Positions 12,292 through 23,090 of a stretch of 64,000 bases of DNA are shown here, in pieces. A program made the position numbers and the translations under genes. Each line of letters starts with the position of its first letter. Position 1 is the first letter of the stretch. Source of the DNA: Chlorops oryzae (lineage: Eukaryota > Arthropoda > Insecta > Diptera > Chloropidae); contig CM035808.1 in the NCBI GenBank assembly GCA_020466095.1, positions 31,682,391 through 31,746,390 on the forward strand, given 5' to 3'. The notes beneath the pieces were generated by a model. That model saw only the letters and a program-made list of their open reading frames with translations. It was not told the DNA's origin and did not search any database.

Positions 12292-15200
12292 ATTATATCC
12301 CGCAAGTACGCAAGTAGCAACAGCAATTAGAGCAACAACAATAACAAGCATAAATGAATAAAACAATAGCAACAAGATGGGACGCAAGACGTATACGTAC
12401 ATATGTACATTAGGGCTGCTCTTAACTCTATGGAGAAATTTTGTAGCGAGTTTCTGATCGGTCTCAGGGTCCAGAAGTGTTCCATTAGACATGGAGGAGA
12501 AACGTGAGAAATTTGGTGGCAATCGGATAACGGGAACCCGTGGCAGTTTTCAATTGAAGTTTGGGAAATTGGCAAAAATAGAGAGGAAACGGCCCTTAAC
12601 TCCCCACAAGGCGCCCCTACGGATATATAACGTATGGCCAACCCCCATTATTTTTTTACTCCGAACATTTTTTCTGAACAAACCTACCCCCTATCTCCCC
12701 TCCTTAAGGGGCTCCCATACAAAAATAATTTTTTAAAAACTTTTCCCCCATCTTCCTAACTAGCCCCAGAGTGCTCCTAGAGGAGTCAAATGTATGACCG
12801 ACCCCCATTAACTTTGTCCCCCTAACATTTTCTCCGAACATACTTAACCTCTATCTCCCCCCCTTAAGGGGGCTCCCATATAAAACTACCTTAATTTGAG
12901 CAAAAATTCATACAAAAATGGCCGTCACTACAGTCAAACCCCTCCTAGGGGGCTGATATATATGACCGACCCCCATTATTTTTTTACCCCAAACATTTTC
13001 TTCAAAAATACCTACCCTCTATCTCCCCTCGTTAGGGGGGTCCCCATACAAAATTAGGCTTAAATTAAAGAAAAATGCCTCCGAACTTCAATCTATAATA
13101 TAGATGCCGTAGGAACAAGAAAGAGCATGTTCCGCATGCATATTCGAAAAATTTACAAAATTACCTTTTAAACGAGCCTAATATGAAGAATATTGGATTA
13201 GTTTTTGGTGTGTTTTAATAATATGATATATTTTATTACCTTTTTTTTTAAACTGAATTTTGGGTTCCATCCCCTAACTGGCCAAATAATGACCCTAGTA
13301 GAAAAAAAAAATATTTTCGAGTCAAATGCCGCAAACCTCAATCTATGACGAGTTTTTTGAGACTATAACCATTAAAATCGGTTAGTAGTTTCTATTCATA
13401 AAATTAATTCAAAACAAATATTTTTTGAAACGCATTATTCACTGTTTTCACGTTCGTTTTTTAGGTCTTCGCATGTCTCTCTTGGTCTGTACGCATGGCT
13501 CTCTCGGTCTGTACGCATGCAAAGACTCAAGAAACGAACGTAAAAACAGTGAATAATGCGTTTCAAAAAATATTTGTTTTGAATTAATTTTATGAATAGA
13601 AACTACTAACCGATTTTAATGGTTATAGTCTCAAAAAACTCGTCATAGATTGAGGTTTGCGGCATTTGACTCGAAAATATTTTTTTTTCTACTAGGGTCA
13701 TTATTTGGCCAGTTAGGGGATGGAACCCAAAATTCAGTTTAAAAAAAAGGTAATAAAATATATCATATTATTAAAACACACCAAAAACTCATCCAATATT
13801 CTTCATATTAGGCTCGTTTAAAAGGTAATTTTGTAAATTTTTCGAATATGCATGCTGAACATGCTCTTTCTTGTTCCTACGGCATCTATATTATAGATTG
13901 AAGTTCGGAGGCATTTTTCTTTAATTTAAGCCTAATTTTGTATGGGGACCCCCCTAACGAGGGGAGATAGAGGGTAGGTATGTTTGAAGAAAATGTTTGG
14001 GGTAAAAAAATAATGGGGGTCGGTCATATATATCAGCCCCCTAGGAGGGGTTTGACTGTAGTGACGGCCATTTTGTATGAATTTTTGCTCAAATTAAGGT
14101 AGTTTTATATGGGAGCCCCCTTAAGGGGGGGAGATAGAGGTTAAGTATGTTCGGAGAAAATGTTAGGGGGACAAAGTTAATGGGGGTCGGTCATACATTT
14201 GACTCCTCTAGGAGCACTCTGGGGCTAGTTAGGAAGATGGGGGGAAAAGTTTTTAAAAAATTATTTTTGTATGGGAGCCCCCTTAAGGAGGGGAGATAGG
14301 GGGTAGGTTTGTTCAGAAAAAATGTTCGGAGTAAAAAAATAATGGGGGTTGGCCATACGTTATATATCCGTAGGGGCGCCTTGTGGGGAGTTAAGGGCCG
14401 TTTCCTCTCTATTTTTGCCAATTTCCCAAACTTCAATTGAAAACTGCCACGGGTTCCCGTTATCCGATTGCTTCCAAATTTCTCACGTTTCTCCTCCATG
14501 TCCAATGGAACACTTCTGGACCCTGAGACCGATTGAAATTCCATTTCGGGAATTAAGAGCAGCCCTAATGTACATATGTATGTAGGTACTCGAAGGCCTC
14601 AGACCCAATTCAGACATCGAAATGTTCGTAATAAGAAATCGAAAGAGATTGACGTCGATGGAGATGGCGATGGCGATGACAATGACGAAGCATAGACTGA
14701 GCACAAAGTGAACTACATTGCTCGATTAAAGATGGCAACGGAGGACGGAGAATTGAGAAGGGTTTGCACAAATGCGTGAAGGTATTTCGAAGACTTCTAA
14801 GAATGTCGTCGTGCAGCCTTAGGCGATGCTGATGGAGAGGACGAAGAACTCTCTTCGAAGGCAATGAAATCGTCATGCCAGTCTGAACCGGAATAATTGT
14901 GGTAAGCAAGAGGAGCAAGCAGCCAGGAGTATATATGTACATACATGCATATGTATCGGAAGCTGATACGATGCCACCGAATGTGGACCCAGAGGCGCGC
15001 GAAGAATGCTCGAAGAGGTTATTGCTGCTGCACGCTTATCTTGGTTGAATGGACTAAAGTTTTGAGTGATATAAGACACACTCACGAATGCATGAATATA
15101 TGGAAGATCGTGTTTGTTGAACCACAAATGTATGCACAAATGCAGGCAGGAAGTAACTGAAATGCTCGGCACTCTGCCACTCGACTTTATTGTCAACGCC

Positions 15201-15775
15201 AGCGCTTTCATTGAAGCAACCTCGTGGCCTCTTGAGGTTTTTATGATGTAAAGTGACAAAAAATCGCACATTAAAACAAAAACAGTCAAGAAAACGACAA
15301 CAAATTTCTTGAACCGAGAACAATTACATTGAAAACAAAGCAAAAATAAGAAAAAAAAAGGGGGGGAAAATGGATAAGTTTAGTGCAACAACAACCATCC
15401 AAAGGCTATTCAACTCCTTTGAATGCATGTCCTTCCAGAAGAGAAGAGAATAGTATATTCTCATTGTTCCTTTTGTCTCATGGTCTTTGTGAGAACTAAC
15501 AGAAAATGAAAAGGAAAAAGGCAACCAGTCCTTTTACGGCTGGAAAAAATGAAGCTCTGTTCAATTTCATTCAATGTTGATAGTCCGCAAGGATTTGAAA
15601 GCAATCAGAAAGTACGGCTCCCTGAAGAATAAATTTCAAAATCTTATAGCAATCACTTCGCTTCATGAGGCTACTTAGGAAAGGGTACATTGATTGGTTT
15701 TTAAATATTTTAAGATAAAACTTTACGATTCTTGTACAATTCTCAAGTGCTTTAAGCTGCTCATTAACAATACAA
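12292..15775. repeat. Segmental tandem duplication, copy 2 (with insertion)
   Basis: The second copy of the 10962-12291 block is split by a foldback element at 12411-14567 and resumes at 14568. After removal of the insert and one 8-bp TSD, its length matches copy 1. Small indels separate the copies, for example about 13 bases missing near 15327 and an extra AGAAG near 15440. Identity is otherwise very high, so the copies are recent or allelic. Confidence 0.92.
12411..14567. mobile_element. Foldback element, 2.16 kb, hAT-like ends
   Basis: The ends are TAGGGCTGCTCTTAA in inverted orientation, flanked by an exact 8-bp target duplication ATGTACAT (12403-12410 and 14568-14575). The whole element is a near-perfect inverted repeat. 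Each arm is about 1.05 kb, and they are separated by a spacer of about 65 bases (about 13466-13533) that holds two copies of a TCTGTACGCATG-type unit. Each arm carries about three direct subrepeats of roughly 165 bp built around CGACCCCCATTA and a TATCTCCCC/TTAAGGGG block. There is no transposase, so it is non-autonomous. The 8-bp TSD and a YARNG terminus fit hAT; P-superfamily foldbacks such as Galileo are an alternative. Confidence 0.93.
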
Positions 15776-16970
15776 TCTATGGTACGACTTGCACTGATTA
15801 TACTACCAATCGTTCCGTTAGTTCCTCTAGTGGACTTGTAGTATAAGATAGTGGACAGCTTGTCTGACGAAGTTTAAAGTGGTTTCGCCGGCTTAAAATG
15901 TAAATCGGCTAACTTACAATTTCAATATTTTTCAGGGCAAACAAAAAACATTTTTTTTAAGACTTAAAGCTTAGGAAGGATACCCAAAAAAATTGATGGT
16001 TTATTTCTTCCTATATGAAGTCTCTTCTAAATTCGACTCTGTGCATTATACAAAAGCTACGTTGGAGTCACTTATTGGTGTTAACTGTGAAATTTTTCCA
16101 CAGTGAAACTTAGCAGTTTTACTCATCACCAATTTCTCCGTATTTACAATTTGAAATTAAAAAAGTATTTTTTTGCCTGACGATGCAGTGTCCTTTTTTC
16201 TTTTGAATGACATCGAAAAGTCAGAATCGCTTACACTTTAAGCCGAGGATTTGATTTTTTCGCTTATAGTACGACAGGTTGCTACGTTAGTGGAGGAATT
16301 AGACCGATTTTATTTTACTTTTTCCTACTTCTTGAACTCGCAGCATTACGTGAATGATATCTTATCCCGGGGAAAGGTAACTCAAATCAAAAATTTATGT
16401 GATTTATTTCCCATTTTTTGTACACGTTTATTTTTTAGCATAGGAAACATTCTGACAACGTTCAATTTTAATCTGTTGAGTTTTAGATGAAGCAGGCATA
16501 CAAAACTACAATTAGGGGTCGATGGATCACTTTGGATAAATATGGGTTTATATCTTAATTACCTCAATCAAACCATGAATACCAAATTTCATTATTAGAG
16601 GACCACTCTTACTTTTTCCGCAAGATATCTTGAGCGATCCCACTGTGCTCCATACCTTAACTGTTCGAGTATGGTTCGCTCGCGGGAAGAGAAATCGACA
16701 TTAGGAGCTAACTTTAGGCATCAACGAGGTCAATTAGGGATCTACAGTTCGATTTCCTTGACCATTTATGAAATAGTTATATTTACTCCGCGTGAACCAA
16801 AGACAAAATTTCGCAAAAATTAATTAATTGAAACTTTTTTTCCCTAGTTTTTTGCATAAAAATTTGAATTGGAAGCTTATTATTCCTCTTGGGCCATTAA
16901 ATCATTTTTACCATATCTATTATGTATTAAAAAAATATGTATAAGTATAATAATAATAAGAAATCAACGT
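15776..16970. other. Putative intron sequence, no gene
   Basis: AT-rich DNA without a supported gene. At 16642-16652 the string TCCCACTGTGC recurs in related form near 19705 and, inverted, near 36893, hinting at eroded repeat ends. Nothing else is recognised. Confidence 0.45.
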
Positions 16971-16971
16971 T

Positions 16972-17046
16972 CGAGTGCTCGGGGAATTTAACTCGAGGCC
17001 TTAGGTTTGCTAAGCGCGCATTCTATCAATGAGCCACGACACGTCG
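16972..17046 (-). repeat. tRNA-Ala-like sequence (SINE head or tRNA pseudogene)
   Basis: On the minus strand the sequence contains TGGCTCATTGATAGA, close to the A box of tRNA-Ala. This is followed by CGCTTAGCAAACC at the anticodon position (AGC-like) and a degenerate B box, GAGTTAAATTC. The acceptor stem does not pair and the T arm is weak, so it is not a functional tRNA. The downstream AT-rich tail with TTA/TAT runs fits a tRNA-derived SINE. Confidence 0.5.
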
Positions 17047-17061
17047 CGATCCCCGCTGAGA

Positions 17062-17378
17062 TTATCTCATATTCGACCAATTCGAGCTGTGATCGCTTCT
17101 TCGATTTGCAATTTGAGTGGTTTTTTGGCATTGAACTGAACTGACCAATGTGATAAGAATTCCTTTCTTACTCAATTCTCCATACTTTGTAACCAGCTCT
17201 GATGCTAGGCAGTATTTTGATGATTCGTTTCCCTTGGATATTGAAAAAAATCTCTTTATTTCTGTTTTCTTTAGGAAAGTGATCAGTAAAAATCCCCTGT
17301 AAACATTTGAAGTGATTTTTGGTAAAAGGTAAAATCGAAAAAATCCCTCAAAACGGGAAAAAACCCCTCGTTCTGGCA
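17062..17378. mobile_element. Truncated hAT-like element, right end present
   Basis: The right end TTCTGGCATCAGTG at about 17367-17378 is a variant of the CAGTGATGCCAG terminus of the hAT element at 20084. It is preceded by the same kind of internal sequence (CCCTCAAAACGGGAAAAAAC). No matching left end is visible, so the element is truncated or too diverged to delimit. Confidence 0.5.
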
Positions 17379-17507
17379 TCAGTGCATAGAATAAAATGTT
17401 AGCATGACGCCTATAATTCTCATTTAGTTTGTAAAATAGGACACTTAAGACTCGCAGAATTTCTGAAGATTTTTTGAGACGTGATGAAGCAAGAACGTGC
17501 GTAAGTC

Positions 17508-17930
17508 ATAATCATCATCACCATGACCGTCATCATCACCGTCATCATCATCACCATCATCATCACCATCATCACCATCATCACCATCATACAATCACAT
17601 CATCACCATCATCACCATCATCACCATCATCACCAATCATCACCATCATCACCATCATCACCATCATCACCATCATCACCATCATCACCATCATCACCAT
17701 CATCACCATCAACAACATCAACACCATCATCAACAACTTCAACATCATTATCACCATCATCATCACCATCATCATTATCATCACCAACACCATCAACACC
17801 ATCATCACCATCATCATCGCCATCATCATCACTATCATTATCACCATCATCATCATCATAACCATCATCAGCACCATCATCAACACCATCATCAACACCA
17901 TCATCAACACCATCAACAAAATATATATAA
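17508..17930. repeat. ATC/ACC microsatellite-like tract
   Basis: About 420 bases consist of CATCACCATCAT-type units, including a block of about a dozen perfect 9-bp CATCATCAC units, grading into ATC/AAC variants toward the right. All reading frames give homopolymer-like products (His, Ile/Thr, Ser/Pro, Met/Val, Asp/Gly), so the 105-161 aa ORFs here are artefacts. Confidence 0.95.
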
Positions 17931-19513
17931 TTTTTAATGAAGTTGGTCATAATTTTTAAACCGCGATATCTCAAAAACTAGAGTCATCTAGAAAATCGGT
18001 TAATGGGGCTGAATTCAGTGCCCCCAATTATGTGTACCAGATTTGTCTCCATGTTGTCGTTAAAAATAGGACCAAATTCGAGGACAGTGTTATTATTTTC
18101 TATTTTATACTTATATAAAAAATTGCCAAAAAAAATCCTATTTCGCCTATTTTCTAACTTTGAAATTAATAAGTCTAAGCGGGGGAATTTCAAAAATCGT
18201 CAAGAATAGCGTACGTGATACTTTAGTAATCCCTTTTATGTATCTACATAATGAATGTTTTCTTATGACGTTATCCCGTAAAACTATCGTCCGTAAATTG
18301 ACTTTGCAGATACCAATTTTTGCTTTCTTTACTTTTCTGGTATGAGAAGTGGCAAATACATACATATATGTATGCTGCGATACAAAATTTCAAAACATTT
18401 TCGAACGCTTTTCTGATCTTAGGAAATCTGAAAAAGAATTAAAGACGGTCGGCTTAAAAGCTTTGGTGATTTCCAACAGTCACTAATGCCGTTTTTTGTT
18501 TTGTTTTTTTGTATTGAGCATGTTTACAATCCCAACAAGATCAGACTAAGCAACTATCAATTTGAGAGTATATTGCGCCAAATTGGATTGCACATCGCCC
18601 AGCACAAAACTCGCGATAAGTCATAGAATATTTCACAACGGCTTGGCTGGATGGATGGCAGTTAAAAGTGGCTCGCGAAAGAGTATGCTTGTGAGTGAAA
18701 GAGTGAGTGAGCGAGAGAGCGAGAGAGAGAGAGTGAGAGAGTGAGCAGGCCAAAGTAAGCCAACCGAAAACAAGTCAAGGAGAACCAGAATATTCCGTGT
18801 CGGTGCCATAACTGTGGCCAGGATAAAGTCATTCTTTCTAATCGCAGACTACCGAGACGGATTACGTGCACCAGAACGCTCAAGTGAATATTGAAGCCAA
18901 TGCTCCAGTGCTCCAATGCTCAAATGCGTTTGTTTGTGTGTGAGCCTCGATGGTTCTCGAAGCGTACTAAATATGTGCATCCAATGCAATGTGCAGTCAT
19001 TCGCTCAGTCGCACGGCTAGCCAACGTACGTGCAGATTTGGCTATACCCGTGACTTAGGCACCGCTCAGCCTCGCTCAACGGTGAGCTTCAGCTAAACGT
19101 ACTTGAACTACCCAGGCACATGGGGCTAGCGCGAGACCACAAAAATAAAAAACTAAAATAACAAAAAGCCGCAGACATCGCAGTAAAATGTCTTAAAGAA
19201 GCAGTCAAACGACGATTTTATGTCTCAGCCAAATGATTGTGGTTATTTGAGAAGGAAGGGTTAATAAATTTCGAAAATTATTTGCTATTTCCAGCTTGAA
19301 ATAGTCGGTTTCCATCTTATGGATGCGTCGCCTCGAATGATATTCGAGATGGAATGACGAAACATTGCGGTCTTGATAGTTCGACGTGAGAGAGAAATTT
19401 AATGTAGGTACCTACGAGAGTTTTCATTGCGGTCTTACAGTGGCAACGAATTAATTGTTTAATTTGTCTTTTATTTTATTTTGAAAATTTTCTTAATCAT
19501 TTAAAGAAACGTC
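17931..19513. other. Putative intron sequence, no gene
   Basis: Non-coding DNA containing a short GAGA run at 18706-18745. The region 18770-19140 is less AT-rich and looks single-copy, but no exon can be defended. Confidence 0.45.
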
Positions 19514-19521
19514 ATTTCAAC

Positions 19522-20663
19522 CAGGGGTGTCACGGATGTGGTTTTTTTGACATCCGCGGATGCAAATGCGGATGCGGATTTTATATACTCACTTCCGTGG
19601 ATGCGTGTGCGGATGCGGATATGATTATTTTTAGGAGAGAAACTTTTATCAAAAATACAAATGAGTAGATAATTACATAGCCCCACAAAAAAATTGTCAG
19701 ACTTGGTCCCACTGTGCTTACTATATGCTTTCGTGGTCACTGAATCCAAATTTTTATTCCATATAACTGCATCGGGTCAACGTCTTGCTATAATGTAGTA
19801 GGCTCTAAAACCCCGCTCGAGAATCTGTTTTTGAAGTTATGGTTAAATCTTGAACCGAAGGAACTATGTGGACCTCAAAATTGGATTCGACCGCCGCGAG
19901 AGTATATAATAAGCATAGTGAGAGACCCCTGGGTTCGACACATTTTCTATATTTAATACAAATTATTTAAAATTATTTGTCTTATACTTTCCAACCAACT
20001 TTGTTGACGTTCATAACTTTCAACTCCTTAGGTTTCTTTATTTTTTATTTACAAAGACAGCAGACAAAAATGGCGGTGTAAAGCAGTGATGCCAGATTTT
20101 ATCGATAAAAAAAACCCTCATATATTGGGAAAAAACCCATTTTTCCCCATTTTCAAAAAATAAAAACCCACGAAAAAACCCAGAATGATTTTTTGAAAAT
20201 ATGGGCGTACCGATTTCAAAATTGAACATTGGATTTAAACGCAATATTTTAATATTTTAATATTTTAATAAAAGTATCAAGAAAATAACAAAAAAATAAA
20301 AGTAACTTAAAATTGTAGTAGTAAATATACCTTAAATATAGTGCATAAATTTCGATATAAAATTACCCATACTTTTCCCCATGTCACGTTTTTTGAGTGA
20401 AAAAACCCACAATATGGGGAAAAACCCACAATCTGGCATCACTGGTGTAAAGGGCAACACAATTTTGGATATGAAGAAAACCAAAACGGATTATGATACA
20501 TTTTGTCTCTTTCTCTTACATCAGATACTTTTTTTAGAACTCTGGCACACCCGCATCCGGATGAAAATCCGCATCGTTGAATGCGAATGCGGATGCAGAT
20601 GTTGAAATTCTTGCGGAAGCTCCGCACTTGCGGATGCGGATGCGAATATTCGCAACACGCCTG
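19522..20663. mobile_element. Non-autonomous hAT element with nested hAT MITE
   Basis: The left end CAGGGGTGTCACGGATG and the right end, complement CAGGCGTGTTGCGAATA, form imperfect terminal inverted repeats. They are flanked by an exact 8-bp duplication ATTTCAAC (19514-19521 and 20664-20671). Both ends are rich in GCGGATGC-type subterminal repeats, usual binding-site-like arrays in hAT elements. No transposase frame remains. A second hAT element occupies 20084-20444. Confidence 0.88.
20084..20444. mobile_element. hAT MITE, 361 bp, nested
   Basis: Terminal inverted repeats CAGTGATGCCAGATT are perfect at both ends. They are flanked by an exact 8-bp duplication GTGTAAAG (20076-20083 and 20445-20452). 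The interior is AT-rich and non-coding, with AAAACCC/GGGAAA runs. It inserted into the older hAT element at 19522-20663. Confidence 0.93.
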
Positions 20664-21530
20664 ATTTCAACGGAGTACAATAAATTCATTGAAAAAGATC
20701 AGAGAAGCCTAATTTAAGATAGAGAAACCAGAACCAGCCGCGAAAGACCATGCAAATTGTATATATAAATGATCAGCGTCACCAGGAGATTCGATGGATA
20801 GCCATGTCCGTCCATCAGTCGGTCGCTCTGTCTGTCCATACACACTTTTCTTATCGAAGGACTTCAGCTATCTTGACATGAGCAAAAAGAAATTTTAGAA
20901 TGGACCAAATCGGACCATTTTTAAGGGTAACTCCAGTACTAGGGTCTGTTATGAAAACCACAAAAACAACTCAAAGCCTAAACTTGCCAAGATATTTTAA
21001 TGAAATTTGACATGTAATTTCCAAAAACTCGTAAAACGGGCGTGGCAAAAGGGCGTTATTCGAAAAATGTCTTTTAAACCCGCAATTCAAATGGGATTTG
21101 AAAGAGAGTTGATACATATTCTTCTTCTATAATCGTAAACATCTTCTCCATAATTGTTCTTGATCGCTACATTATTAGGGATACCTTCGGTACTAGGGTC
21201 TACCACCAACATTCCAAAAATTCGTCGTATGAGGCCCCTTATTGTCATGAAAATCTCCAGAATACTTTATCTTAATAATCCTAGTCTTAGGGCCTTTTTT
21301 AAAAGACATTTACTTACATTATTGGGTTGGGTTGTGTTTTTTAAGATTCGCCTGACTATAACACCCTTTTTTGTTTTTATTTTTGCAAATTAAAGCAGGC
21401 GCTTTAGCTGATCAAAAAAACAAAAAAAAAAAAAAAACAACAAGCAACTTTTTTTTTAAACAATTTTAATTTCGAATAAAATCTTGAAGCTTTCAATTAA
21501 AAGCGCAACGAGGAGAATCAGAGGGCAGCG
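20664..21530. mobile_element. DINE/mini-me-like repeat debris upstream of DnaJ
   Basis: From about 20755 the sequence reads TATATAAATGATCAGCGTCA followed by GTCCGTCC/GTCTGTCC runs and, near 21035, ACGGGCGTGGCAAAAGG. This is the usual layout of a dispersed dipteran repeat containing a GTCY microsatellite. Its ends cannot be fixed. The last 100 bases before the DnaJ ATG are A/T tracts. No gene is recognised. Confidence 0.5.
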
Positions 21531-22655
21531 ATGTTTTTCACCGAGCTCGACTACTATGCCATCTTGGATGTGTCGCGCTGTGCCAGCAAAGAAGAAATCG
21601 CACTGGCCTATCGTCGATTGGCAGTGCAATTGTGCCCATTTCGCGATGAGGTCCACAGTCCAAATTTTGTGCCGCTGCACGAGGAATCGATGCAGACGCA
21701 CATGACACCGTTGTCGAACACCCGGCAATGGGAATACATCAACATGGCCTACGATGTCCTGAGCGACGATCTACGGCGTGCCATCTACAATCAATACGGT
21801 GAGGCTGGACTCTTTGAGGGTGTCCTCCTGCCGAATGGCTACTTCCAACCGTATCAGTATCACGGCGATCACATGAAGGTTTACAAGGAGGTCTTTGGTT
21901 CCTATTCGCCGTATAGCAATCTGATGGATGTTGTCACAAATCCACCAGTGCTCTATTCGGATAAGAATCACGGCATCGGTGTACGAAAACGTGATCCGCC
22001 AGTCGAGAAGATCATTTCATTGGATCTGGAAGAAGTTCGATTCGGAGCCACGAAATTGATGCATGTCTGGCGACAGGAGTTCGTCGACGTCAAGGAAACG
22101 ATCACGGAGAAGCGTAAGAAAGTTCTTACGCTCAATATACCACCGGGCACAACGCCCGGAACACGTTTCTGCTTCAAAGAAGAAGGTGATCGTTCGCCCT
22201 CGGGCATACCATCGGATATTGTATTCATCACAGCCGATAAGCCACATCCTGTTTTCAAGCGTTGTGATCATCATAATTTAGTTTACACGCGAGAGATCGA
22301 TCTGTGCGATGCCCTGACGGGTTTCGGTTTCTCCCTGAAGACATTGGATAAACGTCAGCTGAAGATTTCGATCACCGAAGTTGTACATCCCGGATGGGTA
22401 AAAATAATACCCAACGAGGGGCTACCCAAATGCAAAGTCACAACTCTGGAGGATATGGCAAAGCTGAGAGGCTTCCAGGAGCCCACGGATTTCGGGGATC
22501 TTATCATAAAATTTAAGATCCGATTCCCAACCTATCTCACCAACGAAATGAAGTGCTTCGTCCGGGAATTCTTTTGCGAGTTCAAAGAAATGGAAGAGAA
22601 CGCTCTCAAAGAAGAGAATCCAATGGATGCGATTTTGTCGAAATATCGAGACTAA
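21531..22655 (+). CDS. DnaJ/Hsp40 family protein (DNAJB type) with degenerate HPD
   Basis: This 374-aa protein has the architecture of a type II Hsp40. An N-terminal J domain (about residues 5-85, with YYAILDV and the LAYRRLA helix) is followed by a short Gly/Phe-poor linker. Two beta-sandwich C-terminal domains follow (about 150-340), containing IPPGTTPGTR and a GDL-type end. No zinc finger is present. The invariant HPD tripeptide that stimulates Hsp70 ATPase is replaced by CPF at residues 35-37, and the J domain is expanded after it. Some axonemal DNAJB13-like proteins also lack a normal HPD, so a testis or cilium scaffold role is possible but inferred. The gene is intronless. The first ATG matches the start of the J domain. 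AATAAA lies at 22951. It may sit inside the first intron of singed. Confidence 0.93.
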   Translation: MFFTELDYYAILDVSRCASKEEIALAYRRLAVQLCPFRDEVHSPNFVPLHEESMQTHMTPLSNTRQWEYINMAYDVLSDDLRRAIYNQYGEAGLFEGVLLPNGYFQPYQYHGDHMKVYKEVFGSYSPYSNLMDVVTNPPVLYSDKNHGIGVRKRDPPVEKIISLDLEEVRFGATKLMHVWRQEFVDVKETITEKRKKVLTLNIPPGTTPGTRFCFKEEGDRSPSGIPSDIVFITADKPHPVFKRCDHHNLVYTREIDLCDALTGFGFSLKTLDKRQLKISITEVVHPGWVKIIPNEGLPKCKVTTLEDMAKLRGFQEPTDFGDLIIKFKIRFPTYLTNEMKCFVREFFCEFKEMEENALKEENPMDAILSKYRD

Positions 22656-23090
22656 AAAGCGAAAGCGGATTTTTGTCAATACTGTCAAGTCCCGTTGGCG
22701 AACCGAAATTTATTTTGTGGATCTTTTTGTTGTGTTGTTTCTTCGTCTTTGGAAATTTTCAAATTCTCATTGTTTTAAAGGAGGGAGCGGCGGGGAAATA
22801 CGAACAATTTTGAAATTATAGTTTTCATTTTCTTTCATTTGGAGAAAGTTTTGCCCATAAATCGATTGGCTCTATACGTTGAATGGCCATGGGTCCCATT
22901 GAAGAGACTAAACGCCTTTAATCATACATTTGTTTTAGCTGAAACGGAACAATAAATATTGGTCTTAAAGAAATGAGTTGAAAGTGTTATCAGTTGGGGA
23001 GACCATCGGAAGATTTGGTTCATTCTAATGTTAATTGGAAACGTTGTCGAGCGGTTGAGAAACTCGCATAATTTGTCATAAGATCGTCTA
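22656..23090 (+). other. Likely 3' UTR of the DnaJ gene, then spacer
   Basis: Non-coding sequence follows the DnaJ stop. The first canonical polyadenylation hexamer, AATAAA, is at 22951-22956, giving a 3' UTR of roughly 300 bases if used. Confidence 0.45.

Noticed and set aside
14191..14544. 117-aa ORF in the foldback arm, with an 81-aa counterpart at 12491-12736
   Set aside because: Mirror copies of the same arm sequence; Pro-rich translation of CCCC/GGGG blocks, not transposase.
17474..17974. His-, Thr/Ile-, Ser/Pro- and Asp-rich ORFs of up to 161 aa
   Set aside because: All frames of an ATC/ACC microsatellite stay open; a protein would need support outside the repeat, and none exists.
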